Source of the DNA: Antedon bifida
Taxonomy: Eukaryota; Echinodermata; Crinoidea; Comatulida; Antedonidae
Direction: 5' to 3'
Length of the DNA: 64,000 bases
Assembly: GCA_963402885.1 (NCBI GenBank)
Contig: OY727102.1
Coordinates: forward strand, 18,042,001-18,106,000
Made by a program: the position numbers and the translations under genes. Positions 1 to 12,207 of this stretch are shown in pieces. Under the pieces are notes generated by a model. That model had not been told where the DNA came from, ran no database searches, and saw nothing but the letters and a program-made list of their open reading frames with translations. Position 1 is the stretch's first letter. Each line of letters opens with the position of its first letter.

Positions 1-849
1 ATTATGAAACGTTTTTGTGATGTTACAGTAAGGACATTTGTACTTGATAAGACTGCTGCATCTATTAACATGCATTTGAAGACTAGATTTTAAGGTGTAC
101 GAGTCACCACAGCCTAGACACTTGAATGGACTACCTGTCAGTCTATCAGCAAAGCGCTCAGGTACTTCTTTCACAGCATGCTTTGGTCCAGATTTAAATA
201 GGTTCGACAACCCTCCACTGTTGACAGAATACCACTGAGAGTTAAACTCAAATGAAGTTGTTTTTATCAGGTCTGTTAAATTTATCTCTCCTGCGTCGCG
301 ATTACTGTTTGAAGTCTTCTGCGCAGCTGAACTGATGAACTTGTAATTCAATTTACGGCTCTTTGAGTTACGTGGTGCAATAGTTGACGTTGGCCTCGTT
401 GAGTTAGCAGCTGCTTGAATACTACCAACACTGCTTATCGTCTTCACTACATTTTCTGAAATCAATGCCAATGTATGCGATGCAGATGACACTTTGCCTA
501 TTTCCGGTACCTTTATCAAAGGCTTGATAAACATAGGTGCTGATGATGCTATTGGTAATTGTCCTGTTGGTTGTTTGTTCATGGCTTGCACAGCTGAGAC
601 AGAAATTGGTACAGTACCTGATCCTTCTATGGTTTTATGATTAATTTGATTACTATTAGGTAAGGTTTCTGAGTTTCGGCCCTCTGCTGATGTCTGAATG
701 GCAGTCATGTTTGATTCTCTGTCTAACATACAACTGTTCATTTTGGAATGGTCGCTGATGCCATTCCCAGCTTCACTTTCTTCCCGTTTGTTATCTTGAT
801 TATCATAACTGTTAAGCAGGCCATCAGGTGTGCTACTAGAAGAAACCTG
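1..849 (-). CDS. C2H2 zinc-finger protein, ZNF532/592/687-like, internal exon (partial)
   Basis: The reverse strand is open without stops from a splice acceptor (CAG at 852-850) through to base 1, about 283 residues. Most of it is low-complexity Ser/Thr/Asn-rich sequence. The last ~45 residues hold a zinc-finger-like block, SPFKCLGCGDSYTLKSSLQ then H-x3-R-C, followed by a second C-x2-C. This block resembles the CLECGDSF-type finger of the ZNF532/ZNF592/ZNF687 family, nuclear chromatin factors of the ZMYND8 complex; the family match is from memory. The gene continues to the left of the window. The start codon is in an upstream exon I could not identify between 850 and 2200. Family assignment is moderate; a coding exon of a C2H2 protein is likely. 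Confidence 0.6.
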
Positions 850-2363
850 AAAAGTGAACAAAAATTTTTTTTTAAGAAGACACTGCCAATTTTTCTTTAA
901 AACACCATTTTTTTTGTATTTTATCTACACTTATGGCTGACTCAAGGGTATGCATTTTAAAAAGTTCTTTTGTCAATAATTGGAACGTTTCCATTTTAAA
1001 GAAATCGAGTATTGGAGGAGTTGATTGTATCAGCAGAAAGTTGTTTAAATTGCAATACCTTATTTGAGCTGTCTGCTTCCATTGCCGTACCAAGAAATCT
1101 GGAACTAGATATCACTTCAAAAATCAGTCAATCTAAAGCAAAAGAGCAATGTTCCAAAATATCAATTGTAAGGACTATCATATCTCAACTGTAGGCCTAA
1201 AAAACATGAATAAATATTGTGAATGTCTCTAAAGAGATACCAACAATGAATACATTGTCTGGCGCCACCAAGGCTTCTAGGCCCAAATTATAGTTTGTTC
1301 ATTATAAGATATCCAACTACAGATAGGCCGCAGTTATTTAGCAAGAAGCCACGCCTATGTATCACATACACAGTTGTATCATACAGAGGAAATAAAGAGA
1401 ACATAAACTGAAATAAACTATTTAAATTTCAATATGCACATGCAACAAAATATCCTTTGTCATGCTTTTACATCATCATTAAACCAGGTTCCACGTCCAC
1501 ACTATTTTATTTAGCAAGTAAAGTAAATTATAAAAACTCCCGCAGTAAAATATCCATATCATGTCTTTTGGCGGTGCATAGATAAAGATTGTAGGCTTCA
1601 AGTCAAGTCAAGTCAAGTCAAGTCAAATAAACATTTATTTCTTTCATATTCATATTTGAGTAAAACATTATAATTTCTGATATTTTATATATAAATATTT
1701 TTTTTAGCGATATAATACAGTAAATCATAATGTATAAAAAAAAAGATGATTCAGTTATATAAAAAATGAAAGAGGCAAAAAAACCCAAGAAAGTATCGAT
1801 CAATTGGAAACAAAAATCCAATTGAAAACTTGTATGTTGGGAAGCCATGTAAGAAAATTATATACTTATATATATAATGTAAACATATAACTACACATAC
1901 ACATATGAAAATGAGCTAATAATATTTAGTCACTGTACAGTATTTTAAAAAGCACAACATATCCTTCTATTCACAGCACATCATATAATCAATAATGAAT
2001 TACAATACCCATTGACTACTTTATTTTCAATTCTTCAATGGAATTTTAATACAAACCTCAAACACAACAAAACTACAATAAATAGTTCAGAGAGGTCATG
2101 TACAATAATCAGTTCATAAAATACACATATTAATGATTTAAATGTGAAAATGTATCATGCTATACACAAAAACAACATTTCCCTCACTCACGACCTCCAG
2201 TTTAGTGGACCGTCATGCATTGTAAAAATCCCATGATGCATCATTTCGTTCCCGTCATTCCTTTGAATAATATTAATAAAACAACATGGCAGCGTACATG
2301 TGAGACGGAAACAACAAAGCAACGCGACAAGGCTTGTGGCGTTATCGTGGTGATTTTACCGAT
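850..2363. other. Non-coding region between the zinc-finger exon and the JmjC gene
   Basis: No convincing coding exon was seen. Short ORFs here are AT-rich, lack splice context and match nothing. The region holds a pentanucleotide repeat with a LINE-like 3' tail (about 1600-1700). At its right edge (about 2170-2363) is somewhat GC-richer sequence that is probably the promoter and 5' UTR of the JmjC gene. It may also hold the promoter of the divergent zinc-finger gene. Confidence 0.5.
1600..1720 (-). repeat. (AAGTC)n microsatellite joined to a LINE-type 3' tail
   Basis: Five tandem AAGTC units run directly into AAATAAACATTTATTTCTTT. The same motif, a short tandem repeat followed by AAYAWACATTTATTT, recurs at 10846. 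This is how the 3' end of a CR1/Jockey-type LINE inserted on the minus strand would look. No coding part remains. Confidence 0.5.
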
Positions 2364-5300
2364 ATGTTATATCCAGATTACAACAAATGTTTACTTTATT
2401 TAATGCAACTATTGTGCATATTATTTGTAGGCCTAGTTCAAAAAGTACAGAATAGTTCTGCAGCAGCATCGGACGGTGCAATCGGGGGAGGAGACGCTGC
2501 TGCAAAACCACCGACTGGCCACCTGCAGCCGCTCGGCTCGCATCGACCTGCAGAGCCTGGGATAGACACCGTGGAAGCAATACCTCACCCTAAACAATTT
2601 TATGAAGATTATGTGAATAAGGGAAAGCCTCTGCTAATGCGTGGGGCTGCTAGCTCTATGCCAGCATTTCGACTGTGGAATGACGATTTTTTAAAGTGAG
2701 TTACATGAAATGATGTCATGAATTTGTGAAATTATTTAAATAATAATACTAATAATTTTATAGGCCTACGTAATTTATTCTTAAATTATTTTTTTTTAAT
2801 TTAGTAGGTCTAATTGAATTGGTTGAATTGCCATATTTAATGTATTGACTTATAACAATAAATTAACAGTATTCTTTTTTCTGTTGATTATTTAGTTAAA
2901 GGGGTATTTCGAGCTCAACGAACAAATTAATTATTGTTAATGGAATAATGTTAATCAAAATTCTATTTAATACTTTGATTTAATTTTTTGTAGGGCAGGG
3001 TACCAGCTTGATCAGCTTCAGCTGGATGGGTCACCCTTGTAAAAAATAAATTAAATTAAAAAGTTAGTAGTACTTTTATATAAAAGTACTACTAACTTTT
3101 AAATTAAAGGTTTTCCAATCAAATAATGTCATTTTGAAAATCTAAATGAAGAGTATTAAAAATAATTTTTGAAAAAGAAATTTATATTTGTAATTAAATA
3201 CATGACACTTTATGCTGCATTAAGAAATATTTTCAAATACTCATAAATCAAGGAAACGGGAAGAAATTGTTTAGTATCCTTTCAACTTTTCAAGTGATCA
3301 TTGATCAAATTTCAGCACCATATGCTTACATATGGTTTTCGACGTATTGATACTGATAGATTAATATTAAGGAGTGCCTCTCTGTACAAAGAATATAGAC
3401 CTACTGCTTTTTAAAAGAATGTATAGTTACTGCAGTAGAATAATTTGGCATGATCCATTAACTAATTGTGACAAAACTAAGAAGGTATTAAAAATACTAT
3501 GCTAATAATAATAATTTTAAAGTAGTTAGTATAAAATTATATGTAGTATAAATTTAGGATTACTAATTAGTATACCTCCCTATTGTAACAAGGCAACATA
3601 CAGTATTCAACAGGGCTGTACGCAGCATTTTATTTGGGTGGGTGCAGATTACTATATTTTGGACCATTTTCATAATGTATAGTTTAATACACTACAGATT
3701 AATTTTAAGACCCTATAAAATGTGGACCTTTTGCAATTTGGGGGGGGGGGGGGGGGGTGGTGCGTCAATTCACATTTATTTACTCATCGTTTCATAATAT
3801 AAATGATGGCAAGGATCCTGCATACTGTAGAGAACTTTACACTTCTGTTTTCGCAGGACCCTTTTACATCAAAAACATAAAACAATAAACACAACATAAT
3901 AAATATAAAATTTAAAAAAAAACATTTCCTATACATTTTAGAGTTGTTCATCATCATAAAGCGATAGTGTTTTCTAACATGATTATTTATACATTTGTTT
4001 TTCTTAAAAAGTTTATTACTTCCAGTACATGTGAATTCTTTCTTTATATTTTATAGCAAAAGTATAATACATTATAATATAAAACAGGCTATGTGTGTAT
4101 ACTCACACACACACCACTTATAGTTCTGTATATACAGTGTACAGTATATACTAATAATAATAGTAGACAATGATAGAGACATCTGTGTTCTAGAATTATA
4201 TCCTTTTTGTCCATAATTTATCACAACCATGAGGTATCTCTATGACAACACGGTTCCTTTTGTCCTCAATATTAAATGAAGGCAAAGGTTTGCAAATTTT
4301 CATTTTCTCTGTGAAAGGAAACTGTAATATAAAACTACTGTAGAGATCTGTGTACAATTCATATTATATACAAAAGCAAGTTCAATTTAATGACTGATCA
4401 ACATTCATTATTTGATGAGAAGCCCATCTGTTTTTTACATTGTATATATTTTACAAAACTGTAAAGCTTCAATATCCAGATACTAAGTGCAGATAAATTA
4501 AACATGCTGTACATCCTAATAATACTTGTTGTCAAAATTGGATAAGTCTTCCAAAACAAATCAGCTTACACAAAAATAAATAAGGGCCGAAATATGACAA
4601 TAATAAAATATTCTTTATAATTCTTAAGCTCTGTCTACACTATCAAACTAGTTTGACAACAAAAAAGTGTGATGTGCCCAAATATGGTAACGATATGCCC
4701 AAAGATGGTAGTGATATGACATCATCATGTCCATATATTGGCACACACATTTTTTTGTCACAAAAGTTTGATATTGTAGACAGAGCTTAAGTAATTGATA
4801 GATAGCCTTTATAATATAAAGCATCGACTACAGAATTAAAAGATCAATAATTGTTTTACTGATACATAATCAATAGAGACGAAAAATTGAAATACTAACT
4901 TATTACCACCCTTGATTTTTTAGCAGTAGCTGTCTCTATTTTTTTTTTAAATGCTTTATTTAAAAAATCGTAACATTCAATCATCTAGAGTGCTGTATAA
5001 TACAGTATAATAATACTTTTATTGCATTAAATGATTTTTTTCAAAGTTGAAAAAAATGTACGTAGTTATTCATCTATTCTTCTTGTTTTAATAAGTCGTT
5101 GTCAGTTTAATTAAAAATGGATGTAAAATCAATTGTCGATTACCATCCACATTTGGAAAAAAAAGGTTGACGATTTAAACAAGATATTTTTTACCTTAGT
5201 AAATAGTAGAGAAATTAAACACTACTATTCAACAGTTGAAAGATCCAACACTCACAAAATTATCATACTATAACTGATGACATTATTTATTAAAGATGTA

Positions 5301-8300
5301 TTGTTCCTTGAAACACAAAAAAATGAAGGTCAGAATATTCTAAATTTAAATTGGCCATATCAAAGTAATGTTAAAGTTATTCACTTTAAGTCGAAAATTC
5401 GAGCCAAAAACAACAATTTTACGTAATTAACAGCTAAATTAACTTGATTACATTTCTTCTGGAAAATCATCGCGAGCGAAAGTAAACAAAGATTTCAAAC
5501 CATGATTATACATTATGCATGATGCTAATTAGGATTGTTTACAACTCGTCACGGTTGAGAAGGTGTTTTCACACAGATCGCGAGGAAGTTTTATGAATAT
5601 GCATACAGAGTAGCCAAATAAGCGCGTTGCATATATGTTTTGATCGAAAACTTTGACTGGAAGTCAAAGTTATTTTTTGAACCAAAAAACGTCTGTATTT
5701 CAGTTAAATGATTTTTTTTTCTATTAAGGGACTATTATGATACTTCAAAATGACCCACTTTTTTTCAAAATCTTTTATTTTTTATTTTTTTTGGAATTTG
5801 ACAAAGGGACAATACATCTTTAATGTAATTGAAAATGAAATTTTGTCTATTGCTAGAGAGAAATATGGTCATTTAACTGTAGAAGTTGAAGAAGGCAAGA
5901 AAGAGAATCGGTCATTAGGCTTATGGGAGATGACATTAAAAGAGTACATTGACCAATACAACAACAAAGATATATATCTTGTGGAGAGTATTAAACCAGC
6001 AATGAGGGGTAAGGCCAGCACGACACTTGTGAACTTACCTTACTTACTTACCTGGATAAACCAATAATAGCCCTTTATCCTCGAATCATGACTTTTTGTG
6101 GTGTGGGTAGTCGATTTTCTTCTGGTGTTTTACTGGAGTTTTCCCATAATTTTAGGCCAAATCATAAATTTGCGTAGGATCCTGGAGTTGTGGAAAGGAA
6201 GACTGGAAAGAAAAAGTCCTTTCCCCTTCCTTTCCTCCTTTTTCTTTTACAAATGACCTCTAACTCCCATGCTTAGCGGAGCTAAATATTGCTATTGTAA
6301 GTATTAAAATAATGTCAGGTGTAAAGCTCTGTCTATACTATCAAATTGTATGTGACAAAAAAAAAAGTGATGTGCCCATATACAGTATGTACATGATGAT
6401 GTCATATCACTACCATATTTGGGCATATCACTACCATATTTCACACTTTTTTTGTCAAACTAGTTTGATAGTGTAGCCAGAGCTTTACACTTAAATTTGT
6501 CAAAATTGTCATTTCTGATTTTTTCAAAATTGTTATACTTTTTTTTTTTTAAATAGATGACTTCCATCTGTTGAAATGCATTCTTTGTGGTGGCTTCGTT
6601 GATAACCTCCAAGATGCCGTACTTTGGTTTAGTAGTGGAGGAACTAAATCTGTTTTACATTACGATGAGGTTGATAATATCAACTGTATCATGGATGGCA
6701 AAAAAGAGTTCTTTATGGTAGATAAGGTAATCCTTAGATAATGTCAAAGGTCAGGTTATTTCTAGTTAAGGTCAGGTTATAGATAATGTCAAAGGTCAGT
6801 TAGTTATTTTTACAAAATAAAAAATTCATTTATCAAGTTGATACTTACTTGTTCCCATGCGCCAAATATACATTCACCCGCCCAAATAGAACCAAAATGC
6901 ACCAATTACTTAATACCAGATCCAAAAAAAAACTTAGCTAAATTTATTTATGAAATTTTGTATTTGTTTAAGTTAGATGTTGCTTTTCGATATATCAATT
7001 ATGTATAAGACCAAATATTTATGTCTGGAAGTGTTTAGTTTGTTTCTGTATAAGATTGAAAGAATGTTCTTTCATACCCTGAAAAAGGGTTGATAAAGAA
7101 ATAAAGAATCATTGACATTGTCGTCATTGTTATTACATTATAATATGCAAAAAATATCTTTCATATATATGCAAAATTATCTTTCATCTCACACACAATG
7201 GGTGTTGAAAATAAACTAATTAGATATGCGTAAAAAGAAATATCAATTATGTGTATACAGTATATATTATAATATTAATTAAATTGGTACTGATACAAAA
7301 TTTAATTACAGTATAATGATACTTTAGCAATAAAGGAGATAAAATTTGACTGGATGACATCACTATTATTTGACTGACCACTATAGTACTGTATCAGTTT
7401 CTGTATGGTACACTGGTAGAGTGCCAGCTTTGTAGTCTCATGGTCTGTGGTTCAATTCTCAACATAGGTCGAGGCAATGATGATAAAGAAATTCTCTGAC
7501 TTGATATCACTGAGTGTCACTACTTGTGTTGATCGATGTCTGATGTGTAAACTGGAAAAATCTTCTCTCTGAGCCTTGTTATTTAACTTTATTGATTTAT
7601 TTTATAATACAGTATATTATTTTTCAGTACCAGTTGTATTTTCTATTAGTAATATTTGTATAAAGTAATAATTTTTTATTTTTTTTTTCTATTTATATTA
7701 TTTTATTTTTTTTAATGTATGTGTAAACTTAGTGAGTTTAGTGTAAAATATAATTAACCTTAAAGCTCTGTCTAAAGTGATCCATATATGGACATGATGA
7801 TTTTATATCACTACCACCATATTTGGGCCCATCACACTTTTTTTTGTCAAACTAGTTTTGATAGTGTAGACAGAGCTTAACTTGTATATAAAATAGAAAA
7901 GATGTCTTTTTCTCCTGTACTGTAGGCCTATTGTTTTATAACACCTATTAAATTGACCAGAACCAGGTTTTGCAGGCCATTAAAATTGTTATTTTTTTTA
8001 AGACAGTATCAATGGGACCCTATAAAGTGTCCCTTTAATAGAAGTGTCTCCTCAATATTGGAGTTAGCTAATGTTGAAATATATATTATATAGTGTTTCT
8101 ACTGGATGTGCAGTAGTACTAATAAATTTTAGGTAATATGTGTTTTTTTTTGTGTTCTTTAGAAAAACAGTGAATATATAGATATAGATGCCCCAGAAGG
8201 AAGCTATTCAGAGGTAGACGTTGAAAGGGCTGACTTGTACAAATATCCAGGCTTGGGAACAGTTCCATGGTTCAACGTGACAATGGAAGCTGGAGATTGC

Positions 8301-10324
8301 TTTTACATTCCTTATAAGTAAGCAATTCAAAATAATGTATATTCAAATACAGTCACCTCTCCCAAATACCAGACTCTCTGAAAACTGGAAACTCTCCCAA
8401 AACCAGACTTTTTATGAGTTCCAAAAATGTTCATTTTTACTATTAAAAACACATTTCGAATACCAGACTTTCTCGAAAACCAGACATATTAGTCCAGCCC
8501 AAAGGTGTCTGTTATTGGGAGAGTTGACTGTACAGATTTTATATTCAGATGTACCGTTAATATTGGTGATCAATATCTACAACTCAATATCCCTAATACA
8601 TGCCACACGAATAGACCGGTTCATACCAAATTCTTCAAGTTCATCAGCCCAGCAGCCGGTTCACTCTACACTGGAAAATTACTAGAGTAAAGTACTAGAC
8701 GTACACAGCCACATGTACTCTCCTAATGCATTACTTTATTTATTGATTAATTAGTTAATTTATTGATTCAATTAGACATAATAATTTAAATAATGTAAAG
8801 CTCTGTCTACACTATCAAACTTTATGTGACAAACAAATGTGATGTAGTGCCCATATATAGACATGATGATGTCATAGCACTACCATATTTGGGCACATCA
8901 CACTCTTGTTTTCCAACTACTTTGATAGTGTAGACAGAGCTTAAAGTTTGTTCTTTTGATTTCAGGTGGTTTCATCAGGTCAAGTCGTCTTCAGGACGGA
9001 ACTTGGCAGTTAATGTTTGGTTTAACCACGTGTGGCGATTCAATCACACAGATTGTGATGATAAGCAAGCTAGGGTGCATCATGCACCCCTTAGCTTGTT
9101 CAAATTTGTGGACTCAAAAGAAGAAATAAGGTAAAAGTTATTATTTAGTTTTTTAATAATCGATATGTTTTATCTGATGAAATAATACTGATACATAGGA
9201 TTTAATATGAACCCCTTAACTTGCTGAAATTTGTAAAAACCTAAAAGAAGAAATAAGATTGGATCTGACTTGCTCTCTCTTCTGGACAGAAGATTGTAAA
9301 TACTGTACCTACTGTATTTTAATCTTATTTATTTTTCATTTTACCTCCATAACTAAATGTACAGCAGTAGCATAATTGAATTTATGTATGTAAATAATTA
9401 AACGTTTACTCCATGCAAATGCTTTTAAATTTTAATCAATTAATAACTTTCCAATTCAGTTCTAAAAATAAAGATGTTGCTGTAATTTCTATTTTTTAAG
9501 ACTTTCTTGGTCATTGTTTTTCTGGGTTTTTTCTTTGGAAATGGGGGTGTTCATTGTCACCAAACTGAAGCCATGTTATTATCATACTTTATCTTCTTTC
9601 TAGGCAGCATATCATGTCTTTAATGGATGACCTCAATGTGCAATATCTCAGTGTAACAGATTATAATGAGCTGGCTCTAGCCTTAGATATTGATGAGCAA
9701 GATAGTGAACTGGTAAGGGTCCTAAATGTTGAGGACATTTACAATGCAAAATATATAAAAATTAGGGACCCTTAGGGGAGAAGAAAGTTGTGGTATGTGT
9801 TGTCCACACCTGTGCGCAATTTAGCCCAGTAGGCTGCAAGTCACAGATTATTCTCCATTTATGTTACATTACACTTCTTGTTACATTTTTTAGTTTAAAT
9901 GTCTAGTTATTGTCTTTTTTGTGTTGTTATTCCACCAGTCAGATTTTTGTCTGAAAACTAAGTGATTCCAGATCAAGTATTTTGTGTATGAAATGCCATG
10001 TGTGCCAAAATATATATTTTTTTACCAATATTTAGTGAATTATCATTTTTTTTAATGAGCACATTACAAATGTTTTCCCATTCTTAATTTTAGTGTTAAA
10101 TATTATTGTATTTTATGTATGAAAGGCCATGTGTGCCAAAATATTTATTTATTTTTTTTTATGTTTAGGTATTTACTTATATAGACTCCAATCTGAATGG
10201 AAGGATTACAGAGGAGGAGGTGTTACAAGTAGACGTTGCAAAGATGATAGCATTCCTACCTGAAATCTTTCAAGACTACCAAAGTGAGGATGAGCGACTT
10301 AAAACAACAAAAGATGAATTATGA
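2364..10324 (+). CDS. ER-lumenal JmjC/cupin_8 2-oxoglutarate oxygenase with EF-hand and KDEL
   Basis: Exons: 2364-2695, 5857-6008, 6557-6726, 8163-8317, 8966-9130, 9604-9712, 10169-10324. All junctions are GT-AG and phases agree, giving 412 aa. The frame is open further upstream, but ATG 2364 is the first in-frame ATG after a stop. Residues ~9-25 form a hydrophobic signal segment. The JmjC core has the Fe(II) motif His196-Tyr-Asp198 and distal His273 (in IPYKWFHQV). A canonical EF-hand loop (D367-x-N-x-N-G to E378) follows, and the protein ends in KDEL. It is therefore predicted to be a soluble ER hydroxylase or demethylase-like enzyme, possibly Ca2+-responsive. It recalls JMJD8-type lumenal JmjC proteins, but the EF-hand plus KDEL arrangement is not one I can name. 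The substrate is unknown. Introns carry several MITEs. Confidence 0.9.
3740..3757 (+). repeat. Poly-G run of 18 bases
   Basis: An uninterrupted run of G in intron 1 of the JmjC gene, inside a degenerate repeat (about 3610-3770). It could form a G-quadruplex, or its length may be a sequencing or assembly artefact. Confidence 0.8.
4624..4790 (+). mobile_element. MITE family A, copy 1
   Basis: This copy defines the family. It is flanked on both sides by TTAA and has terminal inverted repeats of about 25 bp starting GCTCTGTCTACACTATCAAA. The left arm continues with TAGTTTGAC and the right arm (inverted) with TTTATGTGAC. The centre holds CAAATATGGTAGTGATATGA and CATCATGTCCATATATGGGC. There is no coding capacity. 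Many copies have TTAA at both ends, others TAAA/TTTA, so a TTAA target (piggyBac-like) is likely but not proven. Confidence 0.9.
5290..5823. mobile_element. Non-autonomous DNA element, TIR TAAAGATGTATTGT
   Basis: About 530 bp with inverted termini: TTAAAGATGTATTGTTCC at the left and GGGACAATACATCTTTAA at the right. A related shorter copy lies at 34637-34943, and partial tandem copies lie at 57735-58026. The right end is only ~34 bp before JmjC exon 2, so it probably supplies part of that intron's polypyrimidine/branch region. It has no coding capacity. Confidence 0.75.
6322..6487 (-). mobile_element. MITE family A, copy 2
   Basis: Reverse orientation: TATGTGAC arm at the left, TAGTTTGA arm at the right. 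Ends are TAAAGCTCTG and CAGAGCTTTA. Lies in JmjC intron 2. Confidence 0.9.
6990..7130 (+). repeat. Probable LINE 3' UTR relic
   Basis: The end GAAAAAGGGTTGATAAAGAA, then ATAAAGAATCATTGACATTG, looks like a LINE 3' end with a short CATTG-type tail. No reverse-transcriptase sequence remains. Confidence 0.4.
7403..7480 (+). repeat. tRNA-derived SINE relic
   Basis: TGGTAGAGTG resembles a pol III A box, and GGTTCAATTCT about 40 bp later resembles a B box. Flanking sequence does not fold as a full tRNA, so this is a SINE or tRNA pseudogene rather than a functional tRNA. Confidence 0.5.
7761..7880 (-). mobile_element. MITE family A, copy 3 (internally deleted)
   Basis: Short copy of about 120 bp lacking part of the left arm; right arm and TIR intact. 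Lies in JmjC intron 3. Confidence 0.85.
8351..8530. mobile_element. Mariner/pogo-type MITE, TIR CAGTC(A)CTCTCCCAA
   Basis: Left end TA-CAGTCACCTCTCCCAA and right end TTGGGAGAGTTGACTG-TA are inverted repeats flanked by TA, the target duplication typical of Tc1/mariner/pogo elements. Internal short repeats contain ACCAGAC. It has no transposase and lies in JmjC intron 4. Confidence 0.7.
8796..8944 (-). mobile_element. MITE family A, copy 4
   Basis: Complete copy ending 21 bp before JmjC exon 5 (8966), so it abuts the acceptor region of intron 4. Confidence 0.9.
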
Positions 10325-10796
10325 AAAAAAAAAAGCATCTCAGTTGTAAGAAATATAACATAAAATGAATAATTTTATTTATTCGTATCAGCTGTTAGTA
10401 GCAAAGCAAACTTTGATATGATTATTTTCTTTAACTTTTGAAAATATATCACCTACACAGATGCATATAATGCAGTGTGTATGAAAAAAAAGCACCCATC
10501 AATGGAACATACCATTTCACAGTAGGTGTGACTGCAGAAAAAAATGTATTTAAATTTATTATTTAAAGTTTATGGTTGTAAAGAAAGAGCAGTGAAACAA
10601 ATTGTGTAAATGTGGTAATTGTCTACATTTTAAAAAATATTTGAAAGCAACTAACCTACTAAGATGCATAAAATGCAGAGGTAGAAAAAAAGCCCTACTA
10701 CTATTTCATTGTAGGAGTGAATGCAAAAATCTTCAGTTTGTAAGGTAAATGCGATACATTATGGTTTTAAATTTGAAATGTTTTAATGTTAGGTGC

Positions 10797-10802
10797 AATA
10801 AA
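10797..10802 (+). terminator. Candidate poly(A) signal of the JmjC gene
   Basis: AATAAA 473 bp after the stop codon, the most plausible one in the 3' flank. Position only; transcript ends are not known. Confidence 0.4.
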
Positions 10803-10845
10803 ATGCAACCTTATGGAATAGTTACTACATAGTAGTACAACCATA

Positions 10846-10920
10846 TTCAATCAATCAATCAATCAAAATAACATTTATTTTCTTCAAATTATAACAGTAT
10901 ACAAAATGGTGTAAAGAAAG
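10846..10920 (-). repeat. (TCAA)n with LINE-type 3' tail
   Basis: Five TCAA units, then AAAATAACATTTATTTTCTT, parallel to the (AAGTC)n tail at 1600. Consistent with a 5'-truncated LINE on the minus strand. Confidence 0.45.
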
Positions 10921-11691
10921 GTACAGTAGCTTTGTTTCCACTTGGATGCATCACAAAAACGTAGGCACTTGAGTTGACCAATCACAGTTTAGATGATGTC
11001 CTTTCGTTGCGTCCTTTCGTGAGCTTTAGATACCGGTAGTAGTGTGGTGTAACGGTATGACCAACCCCTTTTTGTGCGTTAAATAACTTTTATAATTTAA
11101 TTTATATGAATTTTACGAAACCATTTTAGAGTTTTGTTTAATATAATTTGTGTTACAGAATACTCGGGTTGGTTGTCAAATATTTTATGTATGGTATGCA
11201 ATTTGAGGTGATGGTACAGTGCAATGTTAATTGCGATTGTTTTCCCATTCAAAAACTAAGGTGATCAAGAAGAGGTAAAATGAGGATAAAGTGTTTTTGG
11301 ACATTGAAACACCAAACAATTTTTTTAAACGAGAAATGATAAATGTTGTTATTTTTAAGAACGAAAATGCATGAAACATGCAGTTATTTTGTAAAATACA
11401 TTTTCCAATTTTTTAGAAAATACATTTTAATACATTTTTTCATCCATTTATCAAGATTTAGATTTTTATCTTAAAGAATATTTGTGAATTTTAAATAGTG
11501 ACATTTACTTTGTATTGAATTCTTTAGGGGGATGTTATAAAATAAAAAATCATAAAAATAAAAAGGTCTTAAAATATCATTATTTGCCTCATGAGTTATT
11601 CATAAGTTAGGAGGTTGCTCACGCACATAAAAATAATAATTTTGTAAAACAATAAGCAGTTGGGGCAAGTCCATGTCTTTCTCCTCTGTCT

Positions 11692-11843
11692 ACACTATCA
11701 AACTAGTTTGACAAAAAAGTGTGATGTGCCTAAATATGGTAGTGATGCCTAAATATGGTAGTGATATGACATCATCATGTCCATATATCGGCACAATACA
11801 TTTTTTTTGTCACATAAAGTTTGATAGTATAGACAGAGCTTAA
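11692..11843 (+). mobile_element. MITE family A, copy 5
   Basis: Left terminal bases are altered (CTCCTCTGTC); the rest of both arms is present. Intergenic. Confidence 0.85.
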
Positions 11844-12061
11844 TACTTGGCAAGTCTAACCATGTTCTTGACTTTGATTCAATTTCTACAGTAGATTACA
11901 CAATTTACAGACACCTCATAGAACATAGAAAGTAGAATAAATGTTTTCCAATTGTGCAATTAACACAAATTTAATCAAAATAAAATTTTAATATAATTCT
12001 TTGGTGAAATATGCTCTGTAAAAATGATATATAATATAGAAAACGTTTGGCACAGTGATTC

Positions 12062-12207
12062 TAAAGCTCTGTCTACACTATCAAACTAGTTTGACAAAAA
12101 AGTGTTATATGCTCAAATTATGGTAGTGATATGACATCATCATGTCCATATATGGGCACATCACATTTTTTTGTCACATAAAGTTTGATAGTGTAGACAG
12201 GGCTTAA
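12062..12207 (+). mobile_element. MITE family A, copy 6
   Basis: Complete copy; ends TAAAGCTCTG and CAGGGCTTAA. It lies only 219 bp from copy 5. Confidence 0.9.

Noticed and set aside
2334..2363. JmjC start at 2334
   Set aside because: This is a TTG codon; the first in-frame ATG after the stop at 2301-2303 is 2364.
7403..7480. Functional tRNA gene
   Set aside because: A and B boxes are present but no cloverleaf with paired acceptor stem could be drawn; SINE relic is the better call.
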